A stretch of DNA of 64,000 bases from Hippophae tibetana. Taxonomy: Eukaryota > Streptophyta > Magnoliopsida > Rosales > Elaeagnaceae. The stretch lies in the NCBI GenBank assembly GCA_037013495.1, contig CM072809.1, positions 6,905,001 through 6,969,000 on the forward strand. The letters run 5' to 3'. The notes beneath the pieces were generated by a model. The model saw only the letters and a program-made list of their open reading frames with translations, was not told the DNA's origin and did not search any database. Shown piece after piece: positions 39,421-51,980 of this stretch (position 1 is the stretch's first letter; the number at the start of each line of letters is the position of its first letter). Both the position numbers and the translations under genes were made by a program.

Positions 39421-41544
39421 ACACCCAAAAGGAGAATGGGGATACGAAGGTCTCGTAATAGAAGTTTGGAAAGGTCATTTATATATATAGCTAGGGCTAT
39501 CATCCCTACATATTATCTCATCCTAAGCTTCCAAATATAACGGTAGTCCTTGAAGGATAGAAAGTAGCATATGATGTTATGTATGAAGAATTTACATAAA
39601 TAAAAAACAATGCTCTATTATAACAAAAGAACAAACAATGCTTCACCAACACTTTTTTTAAAACAAAATTATGTTTGCAGGTAACTAGGCCACGTATGGC
39701 CACACTTAAAATATTCAATAGAGTAGAAATTCCACCATTAGATGAAAAATGAGCTTTAGTTTTATGGACCTAAAAAAGTCTAGAGCCATCAGTGCCTTGC
39801 ACCCAACCAGAGTTTGCACCTCTACCAATGTAGTGAATAAAAAACAACCATGCAAGTGAGTACTATGCTTTATAATCTAGACCACCAAATGGACTATAGA
39901 AGCTAAGCGTGACTAAGTAATCTTGAAGAACGTACCATGTTCATATGTAGTATCGTCTGGGTCAAAGCTTATATATAAAACATCTTAACTTAGTATAATA
40001 GCCACTTAATAAACCTTAGACCTTGAAAGTTGCACCATCCTAATATTGAGAAACCTTCAGTATCTCATTGGGAATGTACCTCTATCGACGATAATGAATA
40101 AGAAACAACCCTACAGATGGGCTTCAACTACCTATGGACTTAGAGAATTTAGAGCCCTTAGTGCACCATAAGTGAGTACTACACCTTAGGGCTCAAACTG
40201 TTAAAATATCAATGAAAGTTGAATGTGTTTAGTAACCTTAAAGAACATACCGTGATTCTAGCTAGTGTCTCTCAGGTCAAAGCTAACGTGAAGAAGCATT
40301 CTAGCCTATGAGTCCAGTGCCTTAGTACCCAGACAACCACACGATAAAATTGAGTGTAATAAAAGCTTTAGTATCTAACCAGGGAATACAACCCTACAAA
40401 GGTAGTGAAATAAGAGGTATCCAAACTTGATGCTTCTAGGGCCATATATCACAAAATTGTTTTCAGAAGATCAATATGTTATCAACGTGGTCAAGGATAT
40501 AACTAACATGAAGAACGATATATCATATTTCCTATTGTCCTAGAGTTTGCCATAGACCTTGAAAAAAGCCATGGCTCACAAGGCATACCACTTAAGGTCT
40601 AGGGATTATATTTAAATTTTTACACTATACTTAAGCCTACAAGGCTTCAATGAATGATATGATAAGTCTCCAACTAAGCGGTAACTTAAAATTTCTTAAG
40701 TTGAGAATTATCTTATGTTTGGACCACTTGAACAAGTTCAAGTACTCCAAACAAAGGGATAATAGATTGATAGGCTTAACTAAGTAACACTTGGATCAAT
40801 AAGTCACCCCTAACTTAGAAAAAAATTAAACAAATATAATAAGATTTGAACATAAAAGTAAGGTCATGTATACAAGTTAAACGTCACCCTAACTTCAAAG
40901 CCATATGTTTCCCAATAGAGCCAATGCATGGTCCATAGATCAAACCATCATCATGTTATATAAGGAGCGACGATCAACCAAGAGTGCGACTAGCTAGTCA
41001 TGAGAGTGGTTGACCATGAGTGTGATCGCCCAGAAGTGTAGCTTGCTAGGGTGTGACTAATTAGGAAATGGCTAACTAAAAGTGTCAATGCCATTTAAGG
41101 TATGACCTGCTAGTAGGAGGTTACACATGTGTTCATTCAGTTAGACTAGGTCGAGTTATGTTCGAGAAATCCTTCCTCTTCTTCACGCACTTTGGGTCTA
41201 GGATTTGGTTTTTGTTTTATGCCAATGTATTCTCTCACATTTGCATGTCAACTCAAAGATTTGCACCTTCTCAAATATATGGAGAGATAGTCGAGTCCAG
41301 AAATAATGTTACAACTCAAAGCCATTTTTTATTGAGTACTTTGTAATGCACAAATTGAGAATAAGTTATAAAGAGGTGTTTAAATGTTAGAAAATGAAGG
41401 TACCCACGAGAATAATATTTGAACTCCTTCATACTAATGTAAATTCTTCTAAAAAGAAACTAGGCATCTCATCAACATATCCTATTAGGATCCTAGAGTT
41501 GTTTGATATGGTATTAATATTTCACAATATTATACATATGGTTG

Positions 41545-41575
<31 letters not shown>

Positions 41576-43430
41576 TGGTACATTAAATTCTACCTACCAC
41601 CAAATTAACTTGGTTAATTAAAAAAATTCAACCATAATTTAATTCATATATTAGTTCGTCCTAACATTATAAATCAAATAGCTTGATTATTTTGAAACTT
41701 ATAATAAAAAAATAACTTATATTTTTTTAATCTAACCCTTTGTGTTATATGATTATTTATTTTTATATATTCTTTACTATAAATCAAATTTTTTAGATTC
41801 ATTTTTTTTATTGTGCACATTAAAATTGAGTATTTAATTTACAACTATATTGTAAAGGATTATTATTACTCTCACACCATGAAATTTAATAAATTATTAA
41901 TTTCAATCTTCACATATTTAACATCTAAATGTATTTTTTTTTAACCTTTTTTTCAAATCTTATAAACATTTTAAAGAATAAAATATATTGTAAAAATCAT
42001 TGGCATGTTAACAATTACTATATTAAATAGGACATCTAAAAAATTACTATATAAATAAATTTTATATATAATTATTTTCTTTTAAGGCCTCACAGCAAGT
42101 CAGAGCGACTTATGGGAGCATTTTTAAAATTTGGAGGATGAAACCGATAATTTATCTAACCTAAAAAAAATTGAGTTGTTCTATAATTAAAAAGTTATAA
42201 GAGTGATACGAGTTTCAAATCCTAATAATGCGAATGTGAGTTATAATTACTATTTTATGAAATGAAAACTATTATAATTTTAAAGCTTATTGTAAGTTCC
42301 TTTACTCTGTGAAAATTACATCTAATATATTTTCTTTCAAGGAAATTAAATCACTTTATTTATTTTATTATAATCAAAAGTGCATAAAGTTACAACCATA
42401 TCAACGTTAATTAAATGGATAACATTGTTATATAGAAGCTTATTACAAATGTATTAAAAATGAATTAAATAAATCTAATTTGTTTTTACAAATGAAATAT
42501 GATTATTATCGTTTAAAAAGATAAATTTATTAATATTATCATATCAATTGTATTTTGTCATTTTTTTTAAATACTCTTCAAATATAAAAATATAAATACT
42601 TTAAATAATTAACTAAATATATTTGTGAAAACGCGACTCTTATATATATTTTTAATTTATTTATATTTATTGAATATTACATATTTTTAAATATTAAAAA
42701 ATATTGTGTTTTGGAAATCACTATAAAAATCAAATAACTAAGATGATAAAGTTGAAACTTGAAAATAAATTAACTAAGGTAGATTTTAGATTTTGTAAAA
42801 AATAAATGTAAATTTAATTTTTTAAAATTAAATAATATTTTAATGTAATTGAATTTGTAATTTAAAATATGGGAGGATTTAAGTCTTGTTTTCCTCACTC
42901 CATTATATTCGTACATAATTAAAGTAACAGTATGTCTCTGTATTTACATAAAAGATAAGGTATAATTATATGTACTTATAATTATAGAAAAATATTTTGA
43001 ATTTAAATCTTTACCAAAAAAAAAAAATAGTGAAAAAAGCGTATAAGAAAAGGGGGGTTTTCAAAGAGACGGTAACGTGTACGGTTATTCATAGCGACAT
43101 GTTGATCTGTTTCTGTGTATGAACCTCATTCCGCCAAGTCCATCATCTATTAGTTTATGGTGGCGAATCCAAACACAGCAACCAAGGGCAAATTTGTCAC
43201 GTAACTAAATATCTAGGGGTGAGAAAGGTATGGTGCACAGTATTAACTTTCAGAAGGGTGAGTATTCCGCTCCGAACTCGCCACGTTTCTTGCTCTTGTT
43301 TTGTCAGTTAATCGGACGCATATAACTCATAGTCTGGATGATCGAACGGATGAAAAAGTGAGTATTAGCTTATAGTGTACGCGACGGTGCATGAACGTTG
43401 ATAGAGGTATAGACGAAGAAGCAACGAAGG
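39421..43430. other. intergenic DNA with degenerate repeats, upstream of ClpC
   Basis: No coding exon is recognisable. About 39780-40500 contains degenerate tandem units (separate entry), and a TA microsatellite lies near 41549-41575. The last 350 bp before 43430 is less AT-rich and probably contains the ClpC promoter. I see no TATA box that stands out from the surrounding sequence. Confidence 0.55.
39780..40500. repeat. degenerate tandem repeat, about 260-310 bp units
   Basis: The blocks CCTCTACCAATGTAGTGAAT-AAAAAACAACC (39822) and CCTCTATCGACGATAATGAA-TAAGAAACAACC (40079) correspond. GTGAGTACTA(T/C) occurs at about 39857 and 40171, and GAAGAACGTACCATG / AAAGAACATACCGTG at about 39927 and 40240. 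A third trace (AACCAGGGAATACAACCCTACAAAGGTAGTGAAATAAG) appears near 40378. The order of blocks is kept, so this is an old local duplication, possibly of retroelement LTR origin. Confidence 0.55.
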
Positions 43431-44548
43431 AAACAGATAGATGTATTGCGTTATCGACCACAATTTTATCCCATTTTCTCTTGTTCTCGGCTACTCTTTG
43501 AGCCGACCATTAAAATAGGGTCTTTCTCTTCTATTTATTTTGAAGGAAGATCCCTCTTTCTCATTTCTCTCCCTCTCTCTTTCTTCCATATCATCCTCTT
43601 AATTTTCACTATTTCTTATCATCCTGTTTAAAAATCGATCCAAATTTAATCGGGAAGTTTAGGTGAGTTCTGTATATATATATTTTCATTTTGGTATCTA
43701 TTATGTTGATGCCTTTTTGCTGTAATAATTGTGTGTATAGGTATTAGGGTTTCTAGTTGTGATTGAGCTTTGTGAATCTAGGGTTCGACTGTGATGTACC
43801 TGATTATGTTGTCTTCATTTTTCTTGAAACTGGAGTTTTGATTCCGTTGTGAATCGAATTAACTTACCTTTTTTGGACTTTCACCTTATGGCTCTGGATT
43901 GGTGTTTGTTTTTAGTGGTTAATCAATAATAGCTATATTATCTTATCTGTGTTGTATTTGGGTTTGTTGATAGTTTTTCGGTGCTTTTAACAACGGTTAT
44001 CTGTAGCTTAGAAGAGCCTGTTTTCGAATTATTTATTAACTAGATTTAGTCTAGTGTCTATTTGGTATTTGGGTTTGCTAGATGTTGTTATTGGTAGGGG
44101 GTTGCTCTAATTCTCCCAAGAGTGATGGAAGAAATTTCATTTATGTTCTAGATTTTTCGTGAGAAATCTATGAGTTTGCTAATTTGTGCACCATCAGCTT
44201 GTAACTTATTCTCTTGGTATCTTATTTAGGTAATTTTGTTCTGCCTTTTGGTGCATTGCTCATGCCAATGATTTTTTTTTTGTTTTGAGCTTTGAATAGC
44301 TTACTGTATTTTTATTTTATCAAACGACAGTTAGTGTGGGAAATTCGAAATAGGATATTCCTTGGAAAAATACCAAGCCTTTACCACTACTAGATTCTCC
44401 CCAAGCCTTTAGCACTCTGGTAGAGTGCGGTTGGTTTCATAAAATTATTACTTATGGTCACTGCATTTCATCATGCCCCAATGGTTTGGTAATTTTCGAC
44501 AGAAGGATTAATTTTGGCTAACTGTGAGCAGGCTAGTGGAAGGGCATC
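43431..44548 (+). promoter_or_regulatory. 5' untranslated region of ClpC with leader intron
   Basis: A pyrimidine-rich leader exon (CT repeats at about 43551-43590) ends at 43662 before GTGAGTT. The leader intron is 43663-44531 (869 bp, GT-AG, ending TGAGCAG), and the second exon starts at 44532, 17 bp before the ATG. Leader introns are common in highly expressed plastid-chaperone genes and can raise expression; that role is inferred. The transcription start is not resolved and is placed only approximately. Confidence 0.65.
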
Positions 44549-47500
44549 ATGGCTCAGGTTCTGGTTCAGTCAACAAACATTCCTGGTTTAACTGCTGGGT
44601 TGAGGCAGGGCCATTCTAAGCGATCTGGAAATGCAAAAAGAGCAGCAAAGATGATGTCTAGTATGCAAGTGCCTGTATTAAGAATGAGAGGCTTCTCAGG
44701 ATTGCGGAGTTTGAATTCCTTGGATACTGGGGCAAGACCTGGACTGGATTTCCATTCTAAAGTTTCCCTGACGATATCTTCCAGGCGGCAAAGGGCCAGA
44801 AGATGTGTACCTAAGGCCATGTTCGAGCGTTTCACAGAAAAAGCAATTAAAGTAATTATGCTTGCACAAGAAGAAGCTAGGCGTCTTGGGCACAATTTCG
44901 TTGGCACAGAGCAGATCCTTTTAGGTCTTATTGGTGAAGGAACTGGTATAGCTGCAAAGGTCCTTAAATCCATGGGAATTAATCTCAAAGATGCGCGTGT
45001 TGAGGTGGAGAAAATAATTGGAAGGGGCAGTGGATTCGTTGCTGTGGAAATTCCTTTCACTCCTCGTGCCAAGCGTGTTTTGGAGCTCTCACTGGAGGAA
45101 GCCCGTCAACTAGGTAAGTTCTTATCTTTTTCTTTGTATGCATAATGGCATTGAAAGCTTGTAATGAAAGCTACCAGGAAGGAATTTTTCCTACTCTTCT
45201 CATAATGATGTGTTTTATTTATGGTACTGTTTTTTAATTGGGGGATTTTCAAGTTATTTTGACTGATAAATTTGGAAATTTATTTTCTTGTATTTGGCCT
45301 TGCATAAACCTTGAGTGGCCCCTTAGTTACTAATGAAGGAACTTTATATCTTTTATTTTGGTACGTTGCATTTACATAGTTCTTCATAGAAGAGATGGCT
45401 AGCAGTGAGGAGAAAATTTTCACCATAGTGTGTACCTTGAATTTCATTTCCTGGGCCAGCTGCCTATTCCAATGACCAAAATTCAGTTCTAATTAGAATG
45501 CCCATGTCCCTCAACTAACTGTTGCTTTCTTTAAAATATGATTATATATGTTTTTAATTAACTGCCATTTTGTTTTGTCAAATTTTCAGGCCATAATTAT
45601 ATTGGATCAGAGCACTTGCTTCTGGGACTGCTAAGAGAGGGTGAAGGTGTAGCAGCTCGTGTTCTTGAGAACCTAGGTGCTGATCCAAGCAATATACGCA
45701 CACAGGCAAGAAATGATATATTTTCTATTATATCAGATATGTTATTAATTTTTTATTGGAGAGATATCTCTGTCATGCTTAACATTTGTTGGGTTGGCAG
45801 GTTATCCGAATGGTAGGTGAGAGCACAGAAGCTGTTGGGGCTGGTGTTGGTGGAGGAAGCAGTGGGAACAAGATGCCAACTCTCGAGGAGTACGGAACTA
45901 ATTTGACTAAGCTAGCAGAGGAGGTAATTTGGAGTTAATTCATTATCTTGTGTTCTCTTGTACTGGGCTTTTGATGACATTCTACATATTACATGTACAG
46001 GGTAAGTTAGATCCTGTTGTTGGAAGGCAGCCACAAATAGAAAGAGTTGTTCAGATTTTGGGTAGGCGAACTAAAAACAATCCCTGCCTTATTGGTGAAC
46101 CTGGAGTTGGGAAAACAGCAATAGCAGAGGGACTTGCCCAACGGATTTCGAGTGGTGATGTTCCTGAAACAATAGAAGGGAAGAAGGTGATTATTATTAT
46201 TATTATTATTATTATCATTATTTTTTCATCAATCAGTTATTTTAGGAGATTTAATTGCAGACTAACATGTTGCTGAATGCATTTAGAGTGATTATTTGTG
46301 TAGAGGGGCGGAGCTAGAAATGCTTTTCAATGGGGGTTGAAGTTTAATTTTTTTTAATAAAAAGTAGATGATTTTATTGGAATATTAAGAAGCTGAAATC
46401 CGTGATCATAACTAGAATTAGAAAGAGTTACAGTGAGCTCTTTTCAATCTAAGCCTAAACTTTTCATGTTATATTAGAACATAAACCTATGCTTTGATTT
46501 AGTGTATATCTATAACAAAAACTATATAACATAAATAAAAGGATAGAAAACAATAAATTAATGGAGTATACGAAAAATCATACATGTATTAATTAAATTA
46601 ATGAACTAAAAGTTAATATGAAAAAAAAGTAAAGTTTAATCAAACAACATCAAATTTATTAGTATTAAAGCTAAAACTAAAAAATATTAAAAATCTAAAA
46701 AATAAGATATGATTTAGGATTTTAAACTTGAGGCAATATTTTAAAACAAATATGGATAAACAATATAAGATTAAAAAATTAAAGAAAGTAAATGAAAAAT
46801 AAAGAGAATGAAATATGAAAATTTTCTTATAAAGAAAACTTTGGATAAATTACAAATATTACTAAAATACAATGCTAAATAATCTAATTTAAAGTGAAAT
46901 AAATTATAATAAACTTTTACAATTTGATTGACAATCTTAAGTGTGAAGCTTCTCATCAAATTATTTTCTTATTTTTAGTTTTTATAATGTTTGGCAGTGA
47001 CATTCTATTGTCATGAATTGAATAAAAGTTAAATAATTGGAAGTATTTTTGGATTATACTATATCATAAGTCAAGATTTAAGAAATATTTTTATATAATA
47101 TATTTGACTACAATTATATGTATGTCACTGATGTTTGTCAAACATGAGGATAAAAGTACTTATTTTTAGCCACTTTACTCACAATTGTTATTCTATTGTC
47201 ATGAATTGAATAAAAGTTAAATAATTGGAAGTATTTTTGGATTATACTATATCATAAGTCAAGATTTAAGAAATATTTTTATATAATATATTTGACTACA
47301 ATTATATGTATGTCACTGATGTTTGTCAAACATGAGGATAAAAGTACTTATTTTTAGCCACTTTACTCACAATTGTTATCACTTTTGCTAATGTGTTTCC
47401 TAAACGTTGCTGGTACTCACAATGACATGTCAAAAATACACAAAAATTAGACAATATATATTACTGTAAATAAAATGTATTACATGTAATTGACTTTTTG

Positions 47501-50500
47501 TACAAATTCAGCCAGGGTCACAGCCCCGTGTAGCCTCCAAGAAGTTCCGCCCATGTTTGTGTATGAAATTTCCATGGAGTCCCTTAAAATTTTAATCCTT
47601 CTAATTGTTAACATCTAATTTACGGGATTGCTCCATTTCATTTTAAGTTTGATTAAATCTGATCTACTAGTCCAATTAGACTCTCTTTGAAGAATAGATT
47701 ATCATGCACTTAAGTTTTCAACCTTCTGGTGAGCAATGAGCCTGTGGAAGTTATGGTGTATGATGTTTGTTTGTTTTGGCTATTTTTTTCAACGTTTATT
47801 TTTTGTTTGCATGTAGCAGCTTGACATTGTTCTCTTTTCCTGTTTTCTTTTCTATCAGGTTATAACTTTGGACATGGGTCTACTTGTTGCTGGTACAAAA
47901 TACCGTGGGGAGTTTGAGGAACGATTGAAGAAGCTGATGGAGGAAATTAAGCAAAGTGATGAGATAATACTTTTTATTGATGAGGTGCACACTTTAATTG
48001 GGGCAGGAGCTGCAGAAGGGGCAATTGATGCAGCAAACATACTGAAACCAGCTCTTTCTAGAGGTGAACTTCAGGTATAATGACTCCACTAAAGAGTTAT
48101 TTTATATCTTGATTAATTTCTCAAATCATGTTGAGATTTGTTTTATGTGTAATCTGGAAACTAACCCTTGATTGGGATGCTAAGGTTATATATGCTTTCC
48201 TGTTTAGAACTGTAAGAACCTCTGAAGGATCTGAATTGTTGTGCTTGTAGTATTTCAATGATGAAAAACTTCAAATCAAACACCAATTATGAGCTATATA
48301 TCCGAAAAATGGAAAATGAATTATTAATAAACATTTCACGATGCCTAAATGTACAATTGGAATGAAAGATAAATGTTCTTCTGTGCTAGTTAGTGGTTAC
48401 TCTAAATTTTATTTATGTAAGTGTCTTTAGATCTTGTTATTATTTACTTTTTTACTACACATTTTGGATTTATTGGCAAAGTATGATCACCTTTATTGCT
48501 GCGGTGCAGTGTATTGGAGCCACGACCCTTGACGAATACAGAAAGCATATTGAAAAGGACCCAGCTTTGGAAAGACGATTTCAACCAGTCAAAGTGCCTG
48601 AACCAACTGTAGATGAAACAATTCAAATTCTAAAAGGTCTTCGAGAGCGATATGAGATTCACCACAAACTTCGCTACACTGATGAAGCATTGGTATCTGC
48701 TGCTCAGCTGTCATATCAATATATCAGGTATAGACAGATAGTTATGGCTCCAGTTAGTTTTTCTATTTTGCGCTTTAGCTTTTGAAAAAGTAGTTTGGGT
48801 GTAAGTATTTCATTCAGGTTTATAAAAAAGACGGGACATAGGAAACATGGTAATTGTATGCTAACGAGTGAATGGGTCTGAGAATAAATTGAATTTCATC
48901 TCAAAGAGCATTAGTTGAAGATGTTTTGTTCTTTATAGTTATAGTTTTATGCAGTTTGTAAAGACTGCATGATAGTGGTGATTATGAGAATAAGTTTATT
49001 AGCATTGTTACAATTAACGTATACTAATAACATAGTAACATCCGTACTGATGGATAATACTTCTTTGTTTCAGTGATCGTTTTCTGCCTGACAAAGCTAT
49101 TGACTTGATTGATGAAGCTGGTTCTCGAGTTCGGCTTCGTCATGCGCAGGTATCTTATTTTAGCTTTGTTTCTTCCATGTCATGTTCCTTCGTATTTCCC
49201 CCAACTGTTGTCCTTTCTTTAGTCTTTAGTTAGTTAATGTGCAATAATACATTTCATTTTCAGCTGCCGGAGGAAGCTCGGGAGCTTGAGAAAGAGCTGA
49301 GGCAGATCACAAAGGAGAAGAATGAAGCTGTGCGTAGCCAAGACTTTGAAAAGGTGAAAATATCAAATATCTTCATGTTCATGGCTTTGCATCGATTGCA
49401 TGATAGAATTTTAGGTGAATATGCTTGTTGCTGTCATCTTCATCTAATAAAAGTGAATTGACAGTACAACCTAACAATAATGTTGTAGGCTAGGTAGGTT
49501 TATGGACATGATAAATCTGAAGGAGCTGGTCACAATTTGTTTTCTGTCAGAATATATTTTGGATTATATCCTGTGTACTGTTTGGGATCATAAAGCTTTT
49601 TTTCCCCTCTATCTCGCTAACAATATTGAATCTAACAGGCTGGGGAGTTACGTGATAGAGAAATGGATCTGAAGGCCCAGGTTTCAGCTCTCGTCGATAA
49701 GGGCAAGGAGATGAGCAAGGCAGAAAGTGATGCAGGGGATGTAGGTCCTATTGTGACTGAAGTGGACATCCAACACATTGTCTCCTCTTGGACTGGAATC
49801 CCTGTTGATAAAGTGTCAAGTGATGAATCAGATCGTCTCCTCAAGATGGAGGAGACTCTTCATAAGCGTGTGATTGGTCAGGATGAAGCAGTCAAAGCGA
49901 TAAGTAGAGCCATCCGCCGAGCTCGTGTTGGTCTGAAAAATCCCAACCGTCCAATTGCCAGCTTCATCTTTTCTGGTCCAACTGGTGTTGGAAAGTCAGA
50001 GCTAGCTAAAGCATTGGCTGCTTACTATTTTGGCTCTGAAGATGCGATGATTCGGCTTGATATGAGTGAATTCATGGAAAGACATACTGTGTCCAAACTT
50101 ATTGGTTCTCCCCCTGGTTATGTTGGTTACACAGAGGGTGGTCAATTGACTGAGGCAGTTCGTCGTCGTCCATACACTGTGGTACTGTTTGATGAGATAG
50201 AAAAGGCCCATCCTGATGTCTTCAACATGATGCTTCAAATTCTTGAGGACGGAAGGCTGACTGATAGTAAGGGCAGAACTGTAGATTTCAAAAACACACT
50301 TTTGATAATGACATCAAATGTTGGAAGCAGTGTAATTGAGAAAGGAGGACGCAGGATAGGGTTTGATCTTGACTATGATGAGAAAGATAGCAGTTATAAC
50401 CGCATTAAAAGTTTGGTGACAGAGGAACTGAAACAATACTTCAGGCCAGAGTTCTTGAATAGATTGGATGAGATGATTGTTTTCAGGCAACTCACCAAGC

Positions 50501-50817
50501 TGGAAGTGAAAGAAATTGCTGATATAATGTTGAAGGAGGTATTTGATAGGCTAAAGGCTAAGGAAATAGAGCTTCAAGTGACAGAGAGGTTTAGGGACAG
50601 AGTTGTGGAAGAAGGCTATAACCCAAGCTATGGAGCAAGGCCTTTAAGAAGAGCCATTATGAGACTTTTGGAGGACAGTATGGCTGAAAAGATGTTAGCA
50701 AGAGATATCAAGGAAGGTGATTCGGTCATCGTGGATGTGGATTCTGATGGAAATGTAACTGTGCTCAATGGCAGCAGTGGCTCAACTGAGTCTCTATCAC
50801 CGGTTGTCCCTGTGTAG
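44549..50817 (+). CDS. CLPC: chloroplast Clp protease chaperone subunit ClpC (Hsp93)
   Basis: ClpC is the Hsp100/AAA+ unfoldase of the plastid stroma that feeds the ClpPR protease and acts at the TIC import site. Coding exons: 44549-45113, 45590-45705, 45801-45923, 46001-46186, 47859-48074, 48510-48727, 49074-49149, 49264-49353, 49639-50817; they join in frame to 922 aa (Arabidopsis ClpC1 is 929). Residues 1 to about 90, Ser/Arg-rich with few acids, look like a transit peptide. The duplicated Clp N domain ([20 protein letters not shown] onward) spans about 92-230. AAA1 has Walker A GEPGVGKT (300-307), pore KYR (344-346) and Walker B IILFIDE (366-372). The middle domain has a UVR motif at about 508-542. 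AAA2 has Walker A GPTGVGKS (643-650), pore GYVGY (690-694) and Walker B VVLFDE (711-716). Exon 2 ends in a GC donor; a hAT transposon sits in the 46187-47858 intron. ClpC1 versus ClpC2 cannot be told apart. Confidence 0.97.
45706..45800 (+). other. GC-AG intron in ClpC
   Basis: The junction after ..CGCACACAG is followed by GCAAGAA, and the intron ends ..TTGGCAG before GTTATCCG. Only this GC donor keeps the frame and the conserved [10 protein letters not shown] protein sequence; there is no nearby GT that does. Flanking bases (CAG before, AAGAA after) are the strong context usually seen at GC donors. Confidence 0.85.
46190..46215. repeat. (ATT)n microsatellite just inside a ClpC intron
   Basis: Eight to nine ATT triplets begin four bases after the GT donor of the intron at 46187. 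They lie between the splice donor and the hAT insertion and are non-coding. Confidence 0.9.
46303..47555. mobile_element. non-autonomous hAT DNA transposon in a ClpC intron
   Basis: Identical 8-bp direct repeats TTTGTGTA lie at 46295-46302 and 47556-47563, the duplication size of the hAT superfamily. The left end reads GAGGGGCGGAGCTAG and the right end, read inward, CATGGGCGGAACTTCTT; both carry the GGGCGGA(G/A)C motif common at plant hAT termini. The 1,253-bp interior has no transposase frame. It contains a perfect 188-bp tandem duplication. The insertion lies wholly within the 46187-47858 intron and leaves both splice sites intact. Confidence 0.85.
47002..47377. repeat. 188-bp perfect tandem duplication inside the hAT element
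   Basis: The unit beginning ATTCTATTGTCATGAATTGA at 47002 recurs at 47190, and I see no difference between the two copies along their length. The identity implies a recent event, or a collapsed or duplicated assembly join. Confidence 0.9.
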
Positions 50818-51080
50818 ACACTCCCATCATCTTTCGCTAGCTTTGGGAAATGTGGTGTTTGTACCTTTTTATTACCTTTGAATTAAACTTTGTAGACGTA
50901 GTCTGTTTTTTATTACCAGAACACTTGGGTAGTGGAATTGAAAGATAGTTATAGCTTGTTCAATTGTTGATTTTTTAAGGCCGTATCTTTTTTTTTTGTC
51001 CTACATGATATGGTGAATATTTAAGTTCCAAGTAGTTGGCATTTGATAATATGAACTTGGAGATTTACAATAAAAAGATG
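50818..51080 (+). terminator. 3' untranslated region of ClpC, possible poly(A) signal
   Basis: An AATAAA hexamer lies at 51069-51074, about 250 bp after the stop codon, a usual distance. Other near-matches occur closer to the stop, so the cleavage site is not certain. Confidence 0.4.
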
Positions 51081-51980
51081 CTACAATGGTAGACCTATTA
51101 CAGTTTCATGGGTGATTGGTTTTCGACTGATTGTATTGGTGGGGGGGGGGGGGGGGGGTGTAATGCTATTAGACACTGCAATTTAGGTTACAAAGTGGAA
51201 ATTCAACAGATTAATGGGTTTATTTTTTGTTATGGGATTTCAACTTAAAAGGTTTATTTTATTGAAAGTTGTAATTCAAGTACACATAAATCTTTTCAAA
51301 TTGTCATATTCTATGTATGATTCTTATCTGTGTACGTTACAATTCCCCTTCAAACGAGTCAACCTGTTTATTTCTTATACAATATGGTATTTTTTTCAAC
51401 TCAAAATGTGGTTTCTTTGTAACTACCAATGTGGCTGAGAGAATGATGTCACTTTTTTGGCACAACCTTAGGCATACACTCCCATATCACATGGTGAGTG
51501 AAGCCATGTCGTCAGCATTTTGAGAGTTCTGAGTTCAATCTACAAACTTTTGCCTAGCTTAGTCTTCTCTTTGCAGATTCTTTACCTAGTCCATTACTCC
51601 GTTTGATTAGGCTAATCACTAGATATAAATGTTTATTTTATGATTATTTTGAAATTACTAAACAAAGCCTGTCATATGTCCTATGTCAATTTATTGATGG
51701 TATGATGATAGCTACTTGTGAATGGTTTCAAATTATAATGTAAAAAGGTCAACTTAGCTCAAAATTTGAGACGAATGATCTTGGGTGTGCTAATTTTTTT
51801 TTTTTTGGAGATATTGATAACAAGATAGGGAAAAAGCATGTTGTTTCTTTTCCAAGAAGAGTATTATTAGAATGTGTTTCAATAATTTAACTTGATGAAT
51901 ACTAAATTGACTACAATCCTAATATCATTACGTATCAAATTATCGGTCTTAGATTATCCTTCACCAGATAAAAATAAAGA
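51081..51980. other. intergenic DNA with an 18-base G run
   Basis: No coding exon seen. A run of 18 G lies at 51141-51158, preceded by GTATTGGT. The remainder is ordinary A/T-rich sequence. Confidence 0.6.

Noticed and set aside
44566-45072. 168-codon minus-strand frame opposite ClpC exon 1
   Set aside because: It mirrors the conserved transit-peptide and N-domain coding sequence and exists because of codon composition on the other strand.
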